From Arion vulgaris (lineage: Eukaryota; Mollusca; Gastropoda; Stylommatophora; Arionidae): DNA of 64,000 nucleotides. The notes under the pieces were generated by a model, which saw only the letters and a program-made list of their open reading frames with translations, ran no database searches and was not told where the DNA came from. Each line of letters opens with the position of its first letter. The first letter of the stretch is position 1. Made by a program: the position numbers and the translations under genes. The DNA lies in the NCBI GenBank assembly GCA_020796225.1, contig CM036754.1, forward strand, positions 44,806,584 to 44,870,583, given 5' to 3'. Below, in pieces: positions 41,530 to 53,439 of the stretch.

Positions 41530-44500
41530 TTTCATTTTATTGCTGTTAGCAACTTATTATTTAATAACTACATGTTGTGTGTTGTGCGGTAAGTGAAATT
41601 CTTCACTTCTTTGATATCCTTTGCTAATAACGTTGCGTTAGCAACTTATTATTTAATAACTACATGTTGTGTGTTGTGCAGAAGTGAAATTCTTCACTTC
41701 TTTGATATCCTTTGCTAATAACGTTGCCGTTAGCAACTTATTATTTAATAACTACATGTTGTGTGTTGTGCGGCAAGTGAAATTCTTCACTTCTTTGATA
41801 TCCTTTGCTAATAACGTTGCTGTTAGCAACTTATTATTTAATAACTACATGTTGTGTGTTGTGCGGTAAGTGAAATTCTTCACTTCTTGATATCCTTTCT
41901 AATAACGTTGCCGTTAGCAACTTATTATTTAATAATACATGTTGTGTTGTGCGGTAAGTGAAATTCTTCACTTTTTGATATCCTTTGTAATAACGTTGCC
42001 GTTAGCAACTTATTATTTAATAACTACATGTTTGTGTGTTGTGCGGTAAGTGAAATTCTTCACTTCTTTGATATCTTTTGCTAATAACGTTGCTGTTAGC
42101 AACTTATTATTTAATAACTACATGTTGTGTGTTGTGCGGTAAGTGAAATTCTTCACTTCTTTGATATCCTTTGCTAATAACGTTGCTGTTAGCAACTTAT
42201 TATTTAATAACTACATGTTGTGTGTTGTGCGGTAAGTGAAATTCTTCACTTCTTTGATATCTTTTGCTAATAACGTTGCTGTTAGCAACTTATTATTTAA
42301 TAACTACATGTTTGTGTGTTGTGCGGTAAGTGAAATTCTTCACTTCTTTGATATCCTTTGCTAATAACGTTGCTGTTAGCAACTTATTATTTAATAACTA
42401 CATGTTGTGTGTTGTGCGGTAAGTGAAATTCTTCACTTCTTTGATATCTTTTGCTAATAACGTTGCTGTTAGCAACTTATTATTTAATAACTACATGTTG
42501 TGTGTTGTGCGGTAAGTGAAATTCTTCACTTCTTTGATATCCTTTGCTAATAACGTTGCCGTTAGCAACTTATTATTTAATAACTACATGTTGTGTGTTG
42601 TGCGGTAAGTGAAATTCTTCACCTCTTTGATATCCTTTGCTAATAACGTTGCCGTTAGCAACTTATTATTTAATAACTACATGGTGTGTGTTGTGCGGTA
42701 AGTGAAATTCTTCACTTCTTTGATATCCTTTGCTAATAACGTTGCTGTTAGCAACTTATTATTTAATAACTACATGTTTGTGTGTTGTGCGGTAAGTGAA
42801 ATTCTTCACTTCTTTGATATCCTTGTCTAATAACGTTGCTGTCAGCAACTTATTATTTAATAACTACATGTTTGTGTGTTGTGCGGTAAGTGAAATTCTT
42901 CACTTCTTTGATATCCTTTGCTAATAACGTTGCTGTTAGCAACTTATTATTTAATAACTACATGTTTGTGTGTTGTGCGGTAAGTGAAATTCTTCACTTC
43001 TTTGATATCCTTTGCTAATAACGTTGCCGTTAGCAACTTATTATTTAATAACTACATGTTTGTGTGTTGTGCGGTAAGTGAAATTCTTCACTTCTTTGAT
43101 ATCCTTTGCTAATAACGTTGCTGTTAGCAACTTATTATTTAATAACTACATGTTTGTGTGTTGTGCGGTAAGTGAAATTCTTCACTTCTTTGATATCCTT
43201 TGCTAATAACGTTGCTGTTAGCAACTTATTATTTAATAACTACATGTTGTGTGTTGTGCGGTAAGTGAAATTCTTCACTTCTTTGATATCCTTTGCTAAT
43301 AACGTTGCTGTTAGCAACTTATTATTTAATAACTACATGTTGTGTGTTGTGCGGTAAGTGAAATTCTTCACTTCTTTGATATCCTTTGCTAATAACGTTG
43401 CTGTTAGCAACTTATTATTTAATAACTACATGTTGTGTGTTGTGCGGTAAGTGAAATTCTTCACCTCTTTGATATCATTTGCTAATAACGTTGCTGTTAG
43501 CAACTTATTATTTAATAACTACATGTTGTGTGTTGTGCGGTAAGTGAAATTCTTCACTTCTTTGATATCCTTTGCTAATAACGTTGCTGTTAGCAACTTA
43601 TTATTTAATAACTACATGTTTGTGTGTTGTGCGGTAAGTGAAATTCTTCACTTCTTTGATATCCTTTGCTAATAACGTTGCTGTTAGCAACTTATTATTT
43701 AATAACTACATGTTTGTGTGTTGTGCGGTAAGTGAAATTCTTCACCTCTTTGATATCATTTGCTAATAACGTTGCTGTTAGCAACTTATTATTTAATAAC
43801 TACATGTTGTGTGTTGTGCGGTAAGTGAAATTCTTCACTTCTTTGATATCCTTTGCTAATAACGTTGCTGTTAGCAACTTATTATTTAATAACTACATGT
43901 TTGTGTGTTGTGCGGTAAGTGAAATTCTTCACTTCTTTGATATCCTTTGCTAATAACGTTGCTGTTAGCAACTTATTATTTAATAACTACATGGTGTGTG
44001 TTGTGCGGTAAGTGAAATTCTTCACTTCTTTGATATCCTTTAAATAACGTTGCTGTTAGCAACTTATTATTTAATAACTACATGTTGTGTGTTGTGCGGT
44101 AAGTGAAATTCTTCACTTCTTTGATATCCTTTGCTAATAACGTTGCTGTTAGCAACTTATTATTTAATAACTACATGTTTGTGTGTTGTGCGGTAAGTGA
44201 AATTCTTCACTTCTTTGATATCCTTTGCTAATAACGTTGCTGTTAGCAACTTATTATTTAATAACTACATGTTTGTGTGTTGTGCGGTAAGTGAAATTCT
44301 TCACTTCTTTGATATCCTTTGCTAATAACGTTGCGTTAGCAACTTATTATTTAATAACTACATGTTTGTGTGTTGTGCGGTAAGTGAAATTCTTCACTTC
44401 TTTGATATCCTTTGCTAATAACGTTGCTGTTAGCAACTTATTATTTAATAACTACATGTTGTGTGTTGTGCGGTAAGTGAAATTCTTCACTTCTTTGATA

Positions 44501-45085
44501 TCCTTTGCTAATAACGTTGCTGTTAGCAACTTATTATTTAATAACTACATGTTTGTGTGTTGTGCGGTAAGTGAAATTCTTCACTTCTTTGATATCCTTT
44601 GCTAATAACGTTGCTGTTAGCAACTTATTATTTAATAACTACATGTTTGTGTGTTGTGCGGTAAGTGAAATTCTTCACTTCTTTGATATCCTTTGCTAAT
44701 AACGTTGCCGTTAGCAACTTATTATTTAATAACTACATGTTTGTGTGTTGTGCGGTAAGTGAAATTCTTCACTTCTTTGATATCCTTTGCTAATAACGTT
44801 GCTGTTAGCAACTTATTATTTAATAACTACATGTTGTGTGTTGTGCGGTAAGTGAAATTCTTCACTTCTTTGATATCCTTTGCTAATAACGTTGCTGTTA
44901 GCAACTTATTATTTAATAACTACATGTTTGTGTGTTGTGCGGTAAGTGAAATTCTTCACTTCTTTGATATCCTTTGCTAATAACGTTGCTGTTAGCAACT
45001 TATTATTTAATAACTACATGTTGTGTGTTGTGCGGTAAGTGAAATTCTTCACTTCTTTGATATCCTTTGCTAATAACGTTTGTGT
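41530..45085. repeat. 93-bp satellite, about 38 copies
   Basis: The unit contains GTTAGCAACTTATTATTTAA, TAACTACATGTTGTGTGTTG, TGCGGTAAGTGAAATTCTTC, ACTTCTTTGATATCCTTTGC, TAATAACGTTGCT. Two inner hairpins: AAGTGAA-ATTC-TTCACTT and GTTGCT-GTT-AGCAAC. A TGTTGTG/TGTTTGTG length variant is scattered along the array. The largest homogeneous array of the window. Confidence 0.97.
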
Positions 45086-45689
45086 GTATTGTTATTGTTT
45101 TGATATTTTGTAAAACTACAGTACTTTTTTTTTTTTACGTGCTTCGCTCAAAATGATTGACAAGGAATGGCGTCCAGAGAGCTATTTAAGAAGTAATGGA
45201 ATTTATTTAGAGCCGGTACAGAGGCGGATCTGCGCAGGATTGAGGTGGGATAAAGAGGAAATCAATATATGAATCTGTCGGACAGGAAACCAAACATTCA
45301 ATACTAAGGAAGCGCTTTCTTGTGCGTAGGTGCGTGCTACACGCGACAATATTTATAGCAACATGGACGACGTGTCCACTGTCCACTTTTTGTGTGCAGC
45401 TTTTATCTAGAAGAGATGCAGCACTGAATCGCTGCCTTTCATATTTGTGTGGAATATTCTGCAAACATTATCATACCTACTTTGTGTTACCGGAGCCAAA
45501 CATGAACAATCAGCAAAGCACAGTAGCCCTCTTCCCCAAATGGCTACATGTGAAATGTGATGCCGGCGAAAAGTACCATGAAAACGTGGATATATGGCAT
45601 AGCAGAATTCTGAGAAAAAGCAGACATAAAATTCTGTAAGCAAATAAAATTGTAAAGGAACCATTTTTCATGCCATGAGGTAGAATAGA
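45086..45689. other. Unassigned; T12 run near 45126
   Basis: Open frames on both strands (45322-45639 plus, 45407-45664 minus) overlap and neither resembles a known protein. I do not call a gene. Confidence 0.45.
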
Positions 45690-45905
45690 AAAAGGTGTTA
45701 GGCTCGTATTTTTTTATTGACTATCATCACACGTTGGGTGATGTGATCACATGTCACGTCGGTCATCTTTACTTCTTAGTTATTTTATAGCACCCAATTA
45801 AGGTTGGGTCAACTGGAGAGCCTTAACTGCACTTTCACTGGGGAAGTGAACCCGTACCATACGTTTAGAAAGCGAGTGCACTAATCACTAGGCTGTCGCG
45901 CCTCA
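45690..45905 (-). mobile_element. S4 tRNA-derived SINE
   Basis: The minus-strand head reads GCGCGACAGCCTAGTGATTA GTGCACTCGC, with TACGGGTTCACTTCC in the B-box position about 25 bp on, then CAATTGGGT-type body and a 3' end at GTGTTAGGCTCG (plus). Other copies at 12365 (-) and 49855 (+). Confidence 0.75.
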
Positions 45906-45924
45906 CGGAATACGGTATATCACA

Positions 45925-46002
45925 ACAGCACGGTCCGTATTCGAACCCAAGATCTTCGGATCGCAAGGCGTAACCACTTATCCACCGAGACCCCCGAGTC
46001 AT
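45925..46002 (-). mobile_element. S3-type SINE head
   Basis: Minus strand: GGGGGTCTCGGTGGATAAGT GG, then TCTTGGGTTCGAATACGGAC. A-box TGGATAAGTGG and B-box GGTTCGAATAC are both present. It directly adjoins the 53-bp array. Confidence 0.7.
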
Positions 46003-47030
46003 TTCTGTAAACTATTGAAATATTAAACACTTTGACACAGTGATCTGTGAGTCATTTCTGTCAACTATTGAAATATTAAACACTTTGACACAGTGATCTG
46101 TGAGTCATTTCTGTAAACTATTGAAATATTAAACACTTTGACACAGTGATCTGTGAGTCATTTCTGTAAACTATTGAAATATTAAACACTTTGACACAGT
46201 GATCTGTGAGTCATTTCTGTAAACTATTGAAATATTAAACACTTTGACACAGTGATCTGTGAGTCATTTCTGTAAACTATTGAAATATTAAACACTTTGA
46301 CACAGTGATCCGTGAGTCATTTCTGTCAACTATTGAAATATTAAACACTTTGACACAGTGATCTGTGAGTCATTTCTGTAAACTATTGAAATATTAAACA
46401 CTTTGACACAGTGATCTGTGAGTCATTTCTGTAAACTATTGAAATATTAAACACTTTGACACAGTGATCCGTGAGTCATTTCTGTAAACTATTGAAATAT
46501 TAAACACTTTGACACAGTGATCTGTGAGTCATTTCTGTAAACTATTGAAATATTAAACACTTTGACACAGTGATCCGTGAATCATTTCTGTAAACTATTG
46601 AAATATTAAACACTTTGACACAGTGATCCGTGAGTCATTTCTGTAAACTATTGAAATATTAAACACTTTGACACAGTGATCTGTGAGTCATTTCTGTAAA
46701 CTATTGAAATATTAAACACTTTGACACAGTGATCCGTGAATCATTTCTGTAAACTATTGAAATATTAAACACTTTGACACAGTGATCCGTGAATCATTTC
46801 TGTAAACTATTGAAATATTAAACACTTTGACACAGTGATCTGTGAGTCATTTCTGTAAACTATTGAAATATTAAACACTTTGACACAGTGATCCGTGAAT
46901 CATTTCTGTAAACTATTGAAATATTAAACACTTTGACACAGTGATCTGTGAGTCATTTCTGTAAACTATTGAAATATTAAACACTTTGACACAATGATCT
47001 GTGAGTCATTTCTGTAAACTACTGCAATAT
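46003..47030. repeat. 53-bp tandem array, about 19 copies
   Basis: The unit is GTGAGTCATTTCTGTAAACT, ATTGAAATATTAAACACTTT, GACACAGTGATCT, with ATCTGTGAG, ATCCGTGAG and ATCCGTGAA variants. It begins where the SINE head ends (CCCCCGAGTCATTTC). Confidence 0.95.
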
Positions 47031-47530
47031 TAACAATCTATAACAAAAATCTTTAACCTGGTCTCAGAGTAAGATTTATCTTAGAAAAATTTTATTCTCT
47101 TGAGGAGATTAGAAGAATATCGAGATTGTTTTTGATTAACTTTGAACCTTCTGGAATTATTGTATGTTTTATCCTGATATTTTCTGAAACTCTATCTTAT
47201 CTATTTCAACTCGCTAGACGTAACTGTCTAGACAAAATTCTAATATCTGTATCTTTGTGTCTCCAACTATCATATCAGTTTGTGTGTTTCTTCTACAGCA
47301 GTATTGTACAACATGGAGCCTATGTGATAGATCTCGTGCGCCACATTTGTATGCTGCCGGCTTTTAAGACTAATCAGAATTTCAAGAAGGAAAAGGGGCG
47401 GGGGTTGATTTCTGAATAACAATATGTTTCAGGTTGTATTTTTGTTAGCGTAATATTTCTTTAACATAACTTTTAATTAGGATTAAGTTATGTGTACGCC
47501 CGGATGTTGTTGATGTTCGTAATGGGAGCA
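47031..47530. other. Unassigned; one hydrophobic open frame
   Basis: 47126-47419 (+) is an open frame of 97 codons rich in Leu, Ile and Phe with no motif I know. The codon pattern is that of T-rich non-coding DNA. Confidence 0.4.
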
Positions 47531-47760
47531 AAGAATAGTAAAACTGCGACCTACAAGGCATGTCGTAAGAGGCGATTGAGATAGGGGCCTAGGGAAGCTA
47601 CCTTAGTAAATAAAAAGCTGCTACGCAGAAATTGGACTTGCTGGACTTCTTGTAGGCACATAACTGGCACAACGTACAATCTATCTTAGGCTCAGATCAC
47701 ATATAAATCACAAAGAGGGCTAATAAGCGGCGATAGGAGCGTTCGAAGAAGAAGTTATCT
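47531..47760 (+). mobile_element. D4 dispersed repeat
   Basis: AGCAAAGAATAGTAAAACTG (head), CTACAAGGCATGTCGTAAGA GGCG, CCTAGGGAAGCTACCTTAGT, GAGCGTTCGAAGAAGAAG at the end. Confidence 0.75.
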
Positions 47761-47799
47761 GTTATTATTGTTTATTCGTGTTATTATTAATATTTATGT

Positions 47800-48205
47800 G
47801 GGCGCCGATAGCCAGTCGATAGCACGCTGCGCTAGTAACTGCTAGTGCCGTGGTTGTACACGGTGCGCTAGTAACCGCTTGTGCCGTAGAAATTCTGTGG
47901 TTGTACAGGCTGCGTTAGTAACTGCTTGTGCCGTGGAAATGTCGTTGTTGTACAGGCTGCGTTAGTAACTTGCTTGTACCGTGGAAATGTCGTTGTTGTA
48001 CAGGCTGCGTTAGTAACTGCTTGTGCCGTGGAAATGTCGTTGTTGTACACGCTGCGCTAGTAACCGCTAGTACCGTGGAAATGTCGTGGTTGTACAGGCT
48101 GCGCTAGTAACCGCTTGTACCGTGGAAATATCGTGGTTGTACAGGCTGCGCTAGAAACCGCTTGTACCGTGGAAATGTCGTGGTTGTACACGCTGCGCTA
48201 GTAAC
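47800..48205. repeat. About 47-50 bp array, 8 copies, starting at a tRNA-like head
   Basis: The first copy follows GGGCGCCGATAGCCAGTCGA TAGCACGCTG, which looks like a SINE head with an A-box-like stretch. Units then read GCGCTAGTAACCGCTTGTGC, CGTGGAAATGTCGTGGTTGT, ACACGCT. Confidence 0.8.
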
Positions 48206-48395
48206 CGGGTTAATCAACTAGTATACAAATATATATATACTCTAAACATGGCAACAAGAAACAATACGCCAGTGAGTCTTATTGTAAACACGCCATGGAC
48301 ACGTCCGGAGTGAAATGAAGATATTCCAAACTGAAAATGAAACTGTCAACATTGTTTACTTAACTTATCGATAACATTGTTTGTTACTTCGGACA

Positions 48396-49505
48396 GAACT
48401 CTGTTTATTTAGTTTAGTTAATAAATTATCATTACTGCATGTAGAACTACTTAGTTTAGTTAATAAATTATCATTACTACATGTAGAACTATTTAGTTTA
48501 GTTAATAAATTATCATTAATGCATGTAGAACTACTTAGTTTAGTTAATAAATTATCATTACTGCATGTAGAACTACTTAGTTTAGTTAATAAATTATCAT
48601 TACTGCATGTAGAACTACTTAGTTTAGTTAATAAATTATCAATACTACATGTAGAACTACTTAGTTTAGTTAATAAATTATCATTACTGCATGTAGAACT
48701 ATTTAGTTTAGTTAATAAATTATCAATACTGCATGTAGAACTACTTAGTTTAGTTAATAAATTATCATTACTGCATGTAGAACTACTTAGTTTAGTTAAT
48801 AAATTATCAATACTGCATGTAGAACTATTTAGTTTAGTTAATAAATTATCAATACTGCATGTAGAACTACTTAGTTTAGTTAATAAATTATCATTACTGC
48901 ATGTAGAACTACTTAGTTTAGTTAATAAATTATCAATACTGCATGTAGAACTATTTAGTTTAGTTAATAAATTATCAATACTGCATGTAGAACTACTTAG
49001 TTTAGTTAATAAATTATCATTACTGCATGTAGAACTACTTAGTTTAGTTAATAAATTATCAATACTGCATGTAGAACTATTTAGTTTAGTTAATAAATTA
49101 TCAATACTGCATGTAGAACTACTTAGTTTAGTTAATAAATTATCATTACTGCATGTAGAACTACTTAGTTTAGTTAATAAATTATCAATACTGCATGTAG
49201 AACTATTTAGTTTAGTTAATAAATTATCATTACTGCATGTAGAACTACTTAGTTTAGTTAATAAATTATCATTACTACATGTAGAACTACTTAGTTTAGT
49301 TAATAAATTATCATTACTGCATGTAGAACTACTTAGTTTAGTTAATAAATTATCATTACTACATGTAGAACTACTTAGTTTAGTTAATAAATTATCATTA
49401 CTGCATGTAGAACTACTTAGTTTAGTTAATAAATTATCATTACTGCATGTAGAACTACTTAGTTTAGTTAATAAATTATCATTACTGCATGTAGAACTAC
49501 TTAGT
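48396..49505 (+). repeat. 42-bp array, about 26 copies, with higher-order structure
   Basis: The unit is TTAGTTTAGTTAATAAATTA TCATTACTGCATGTAGAACT AC. A three-unit (126-bp) pattern, distinguished by TCATTAC/TCAATAC and ACTACTTAG/ACTATTTAG, repeats about four times between 48720 and 49210. 42 is a multiple of three and the unit has no stop in this frame, which produces a 388-codon open frame (LLSLVNKLSLLHVE period). No independent evidence of translation. Confidence 0.95.
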
Positions 49506-49554
49506 GGAGAAGCGATCTGGTCTTCTCCTCAGAATGTCCTTTACTAACTGACGA

Positions 49555-49805
49555 CTTATTTTTCGTCGTACGCTCCATATCAACCACTTGTTCAACAACT
49601 ATTTGTATGTTATTTGCATGTGATCTGAGTCTAAGAGCGAATGTACGTTGTGCCAGTTATGCGCCTACAAATAGGTCAGCACATCAGATTTCTGCGACGC
49701 TTTTTATTTACTAGGGTAGCTTCCTACATCGCTACTACTTTTGCCTTGTAGGTCGTAATGTTAATATTCTTTGCTTCCCTTGCAAGCCGCGACAGGACAC
49801 GGACA
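49555..49805 (-). mobile_element. D4 dispersed repeat
   Basis: TACGCTCCATATCAACCACT, TTTCTGCGACGCTTTTTATT, TTGCCTTGTAGGTCG, TTAATATTCTTTGCTTCCCT. Same strand as the 26.7 kb copy. Confidence 0.7.
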
Positions 49806-49854
49806 ACGACTAATGACACACGTTTTTCGTTGGTAAACTGTTCTTCGGCGTGAT

Positions 49855-49920
49855 CCTCATCACATCACCCATCGTGTGCCGACGGTCAATGAAAAATACA
49901 GGCCTAACACTGTATTGCCC
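49855..49920 (+). mobile_element. S4 SINE 3' end
   Basis: CATCACCCATCGTGTGCC, TCAATGAAAAATACAGGCCT AACAC is the complement of 12370-12420. Confidence 0.6.
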
Positions 49921-50134
49921 TTATGTACCACGAGATATGAAAGGGTTCCTTTACTTTTTTTTTTTAAAAACTATTCTTCATTGATTTCCAGGACAGCGCT
50001 GTTGTATGGCTTCAACCCGCTTGATTTCTTATTCTTGGAGTCTGGCTACGGTTGCAGATTCACTTTCTTTCCTTGATTCGTTAACGTCACACGCCCTCCC
50101 CAACCCCTGTCTTTTCAGGATGTCAAAATCCTCA

Positions 50135-51765
50135 TACAGAGAAAAATCTGCAGTAGACTGGAAGACAAACACTGGATATGATTATGAGAAAATCTGCAGT
50201 AGACTGGAAGACAAACACTAGATATGATTATGAGAAAATCTGCAGTAGACTGGAAGACAAACACTGGATATGATTATGAGAAAATCTGCAGTAGACTGAA
50301 AGACAAACACTAGATATGATTATGAGAAAATCTGCAGTAGACTGGAAGACAAACACTGGATATGATTAGGAGAAAATATCTGCAGTAGACTGGAAGACAA
50401 ACACTAGATATGATTATGAGAAAATCTGCAGTAGACTGAAAGACAAACACTAGATACGATTATGAGAAAATCTGTAGTAGACTGGAAGACAAACACTGGA
50501 TATGATTATGAGAAAATCTGCAGTAGACTGAAAGACAAACACTAGATATGATTATGAGAAAATCTGCAGTAGACTGGAAGACAAACACTAGATATGATTA
50601 TGAGAAAATCTGCAGTAGACTGGAAGACAAACACTGGATATGATTAGGAGAAAATATCTGCAGTAGACTGGAAGACAAACACTAGATATGATTATGAGAA
50701 AATCTGCAGTAGACTGAAAGACAAACACTAGATACGATTATGAGAAAATCTGTAGTAGACTGGAAGACAAACACTGGATATGATTATGAGAAAATCTGCA
50801 GAGACTGGAAGACAAACACTGGATATGATTATGAGAAAATCTGCAGTAGACTGGAAGACAAATACTAGATATGATTATGAGAAAATCTGCAGTAGACTGA
50901 AAGACAAACACTAGATATGATTATGAGAAAATCTGCAGTAGACTGAAAGACAAACACTGGATATGATTATGAGAAAATCTGCAGTAGACTGAAAGACAAA
51001 CACTGGATATGATTATGAGAAAATCTGCAGTAGACTGAAAGACAAACACTGGATATGATTATGAGAAAATCTGCAGTAGACTGGAAGACAAACACTAGAT
51101 ATGATTATGAGAAAATCTGCAGTAGACTGGAAGACAAACACTAGATATGATTATGAGAAAATCTGCAGTAGACTGGAAGACAAACACTGGATATGATTAT
51201 GAGAAAATCTGCAGTAGACTGGAAGACAAACACTTGATATGATTATGAGAAAATCTGCAGTAGACTGGAAGACAAACACTAGATATGATTATGAGAAAAT
51301 CTGCAGTAGACTGAAAGACAAACACTAGATATGATTAGGAGAAAATCTGCAGTAGACTGAAAGACAAACACTGGATATGATTATGAGAAAATCTGCAGTA
51401 GACTGGAAGACAAACACTGGATATGATTATGAGAAAATCTGCAGTAGACTGAAAGACATACACTAGATATGATTATGAGAAAATCTGCAGTAGACTGAAA
51501 GACAAACACTAGATATGATTATGAGAAAATCTGCAGTAGACTGGAAGACAAACACTAGATATGATTATGAGAAAATCTGCAGTAGACTGGAAGACAAACA
51601 CTAGATATGATTATGAGAAAATCTGCAGTAGACTGGAAGACAAACACTAGATATGATTATGAGAAAATCTGCAGTAGACTGAAAGACAAACACTGGATAT
51701 GATTATGAGAAAATCTGCAGTAGACTGGAAGACAAACACTGGATATGATTATGAGAAAAGACTTC
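50135..51765 (+). repeat. 46-bp array, about 35 copies
   Basis: The unit is GATATGATTATGAGAAAATC, TGCAGTAGACTGGAAGACAA, ACACTA. A block of six units holding the rare variants GATTAGGAGAAAATATCTGC and TCTGTAGTAG occurs at about 50363 and again about 278 bp later, so part of the array grew by block duplication. The right end runs into the LINE-F coding fragment. Confidence 0.95.
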
Positions 51766-51848
51766 TTCAAAGAAATAAGGAGAGATCTAAGAACAGACCA
51801 GGTCATTATATTTGGCCTACATACCAGACTCAACATACACTTACATAG
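51766..51848 (+). mobile_element. LINE-F, left part, interrupted by LINE-B
   Basis: AACAGACCAGGTCATTATAT TTGG encodes RTDQVIIFGLHTRLNIHLH, the FRLRTGHxRLN segment of LINE-F. It stops at CTTACATAG (51840-51848), one side of the target-site duplication. Confidence 0.7.
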
Positions 51849-52888
51849 TTATTGATTATTGATTATTGGTTATTGGTTATTAATTATTGGTTATTGATTA
51901 TTGGTTATTGATTATTGGTTATTGTTTATTGGTTATTGATTATTGGTTATTGATTATTGGTTATTGGTTATTGGTTATTGGTTACTAAACTGACGTCATT
52001 GCACTCCGGGCATACCCATAGGTGCTCAGTCTCCCCAACAGATATCGAAGAGAGCACACTGATGATTCCGTGTCTCGCTGATTAAACACACCTCTCACTC
52101 TGCCTCTCAGGCCTCCAGTTCGACTTGTACAACGGGTAACTCCAAACTGCCTAAATCGCTTGATCGATTCAACATCGATTTTAGTGTCCTCATCCAACAG
52201 ACAGTCGCGAAGAGACCGAAGAATATCCCTTATCCATCTTCAACTCCCCAACAATCGAAGCTGTTGATGCAAGCCTGTCCGCTCTCTCATTACTGTAAAC
52301 ACCCGCATGCCCAGGACAGTATATCCACGTAAGCCGCTGGAGGTTAGAAACTTCTATGACACCACTCATACCGAAACCTGCCCTTCTGGATCTTGTGAAG
52401 CATCGACTGAGAGTCAGATACAACAACGGCTCCAGTAAATGAAGTCCCAGAGAGCCAATGGAGGGCAGCAGTAACGACCTCAACCTCCATCCTCATACTA
52501 GAAGTAGTTGTCCTGTACGCCCCACTTCGCTCTGCAACAACCCTACCATGCGCATTAGCCAAGAAACCCCAGCCGGATTTCTCACCACGTTGAACCGACC
52601 ATCGGTATATACAACAACATCATCATCCCTTGCATTATCTTCTATCAGCTGCTTAACTGCGAGATGAGCCTTCATGTTGCCCCCAATCTCTACATTCTCT
52701 TCCAAGAGTAATGATAACGTTGAGATAGTTGGTCATGCTACCATCTGTTGGGATCCATTCTTCCCTTTTGGTAGGGTCGCAACCGTAGTCACATGGCCAA
52801 TTGTTCTCTCTGCCTGGGCCATCCACGACATGCCACGCTTGATTCTCGTGCCCTTAACATCATTAGTGTTCTTGTGCAGTGGATGTCT
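51849..52888 (-). mobile_element. LINE-B, 1040-bp 5'-truncated copy, longest in the window
   Basis: Minus strand, in order: a linker, then the RNase H core VVVYTDGRFN (first Asp), RMEVEVVTAALHWLSG (Glu), VVVSDSQSMLHKIQ (Asp), LTWIYCPGHAGVYSNERADR LAS (His, Asp), GELKMDKG, DEDTKIDVESIKRFRQFGVT RCTSRTG, STYGYARSAMTSV, stop. The tail 51849-51985 is (AATAACC)n. Several frameshifts. All four acidic residues and the His of RNase H are still readable. Flanked by CTTACATAG on both sides. Confidence 0.85.
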
Positions 52889-53105
52889 CTTACATAGACT
52901 ATGAATAAGTCAAACAGCTCTCTACCAGTATTAACATGGGAACAAACACCGGAGCATGTCCTGCAAGACTGTCCTCTCCTGGATGAGCTGAGAAGCAACA
53001 TGTGGCCACACCCAGTCAACCTAAAACTAAGTTTTGGGAAACCTGGCAGACCTGAATCTGACTGTCCAGTTTGTGGTCCACGGTAAACTAAGCGCGTGGC
53101 CAGAG
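52889..53105 (+). mobile_element. LINE-F, right part: pol C-terminus
   Basis: Resumes after the second CTTACATAG with MNKSNSSL, TWEQTPEHVLQDCPLLDELR SNMWP, then in the next frame NLADLNLTVQFVVHGKLSAW. Taken with 51766-51848 the order is that of an uninterrupted pol end. Confidence 0.75.
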
Positions 53106-53405
53106 ATCGCTGAAAATGAAGGCATTTACAATATCATCATGGTCCATTTTTCGTCCGCTTTCTATAATAGCCTTGACCTCACGCCTATAAGCCCGTTCAT
53201 TCCTCTTTACGCCTGAGTGTCCTGGCACAAAATAACACTTTTAGCCTTGGCCTTCTCAGAGACTCCAACCACTGCCTCGAGCTTATATTGTCTCGGCTTC
53301 TTAAGCGCATACATTGAATCACTGTTGTATGAGACTCCAGCCTGGCCATATTTCTTGAGTCACTGTTGTATGAGACTCCAGCCTGGCCACATTTCTTGAG
53401 TTAGT
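53106..53405 (-). mobile_element. RNase H remnant of a further pol
   Basis: Minus strand encodes CYFVPGHSGVKRNERAYRRE VKAIIESG, the His/Asp end of an RNase H. Upstream, a 41-bp block (GAGACTCCAGCCTGGCCA ... TTTCTTGAGTCA) is duplicated at 53330-53400. Confidence 0.7.
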
Positions 53406-53439
53406 ACCATAACTCCAACTGACTTGTAATCACAACAAA

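Noticed and set aside
41530..45085. CRISPR array
   Set aside because: Units are contiguous and identical throughout, with no constant-repeat/variable-spacer pattern. No cas genes, and the host is an animal.
45322..45664. Gene between the 93-bp satellite and S4
   Set aside because: Overlapping frames on both strands with no recognisable domain and no splice or start context in favour of either.
47126..47419. Membrane protein of 97 residues
   Set aside because: T-rich DNA gives hydrophobic residues by chance. No supporting signal.
48381..49547. 388-codon leucine-rich repeat protein
   Set aside because: The period is 14 residues of an AT-rich minisatellite, not an LRR motif (no LxxLxLxxN). 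Ends are unrelated DNA.
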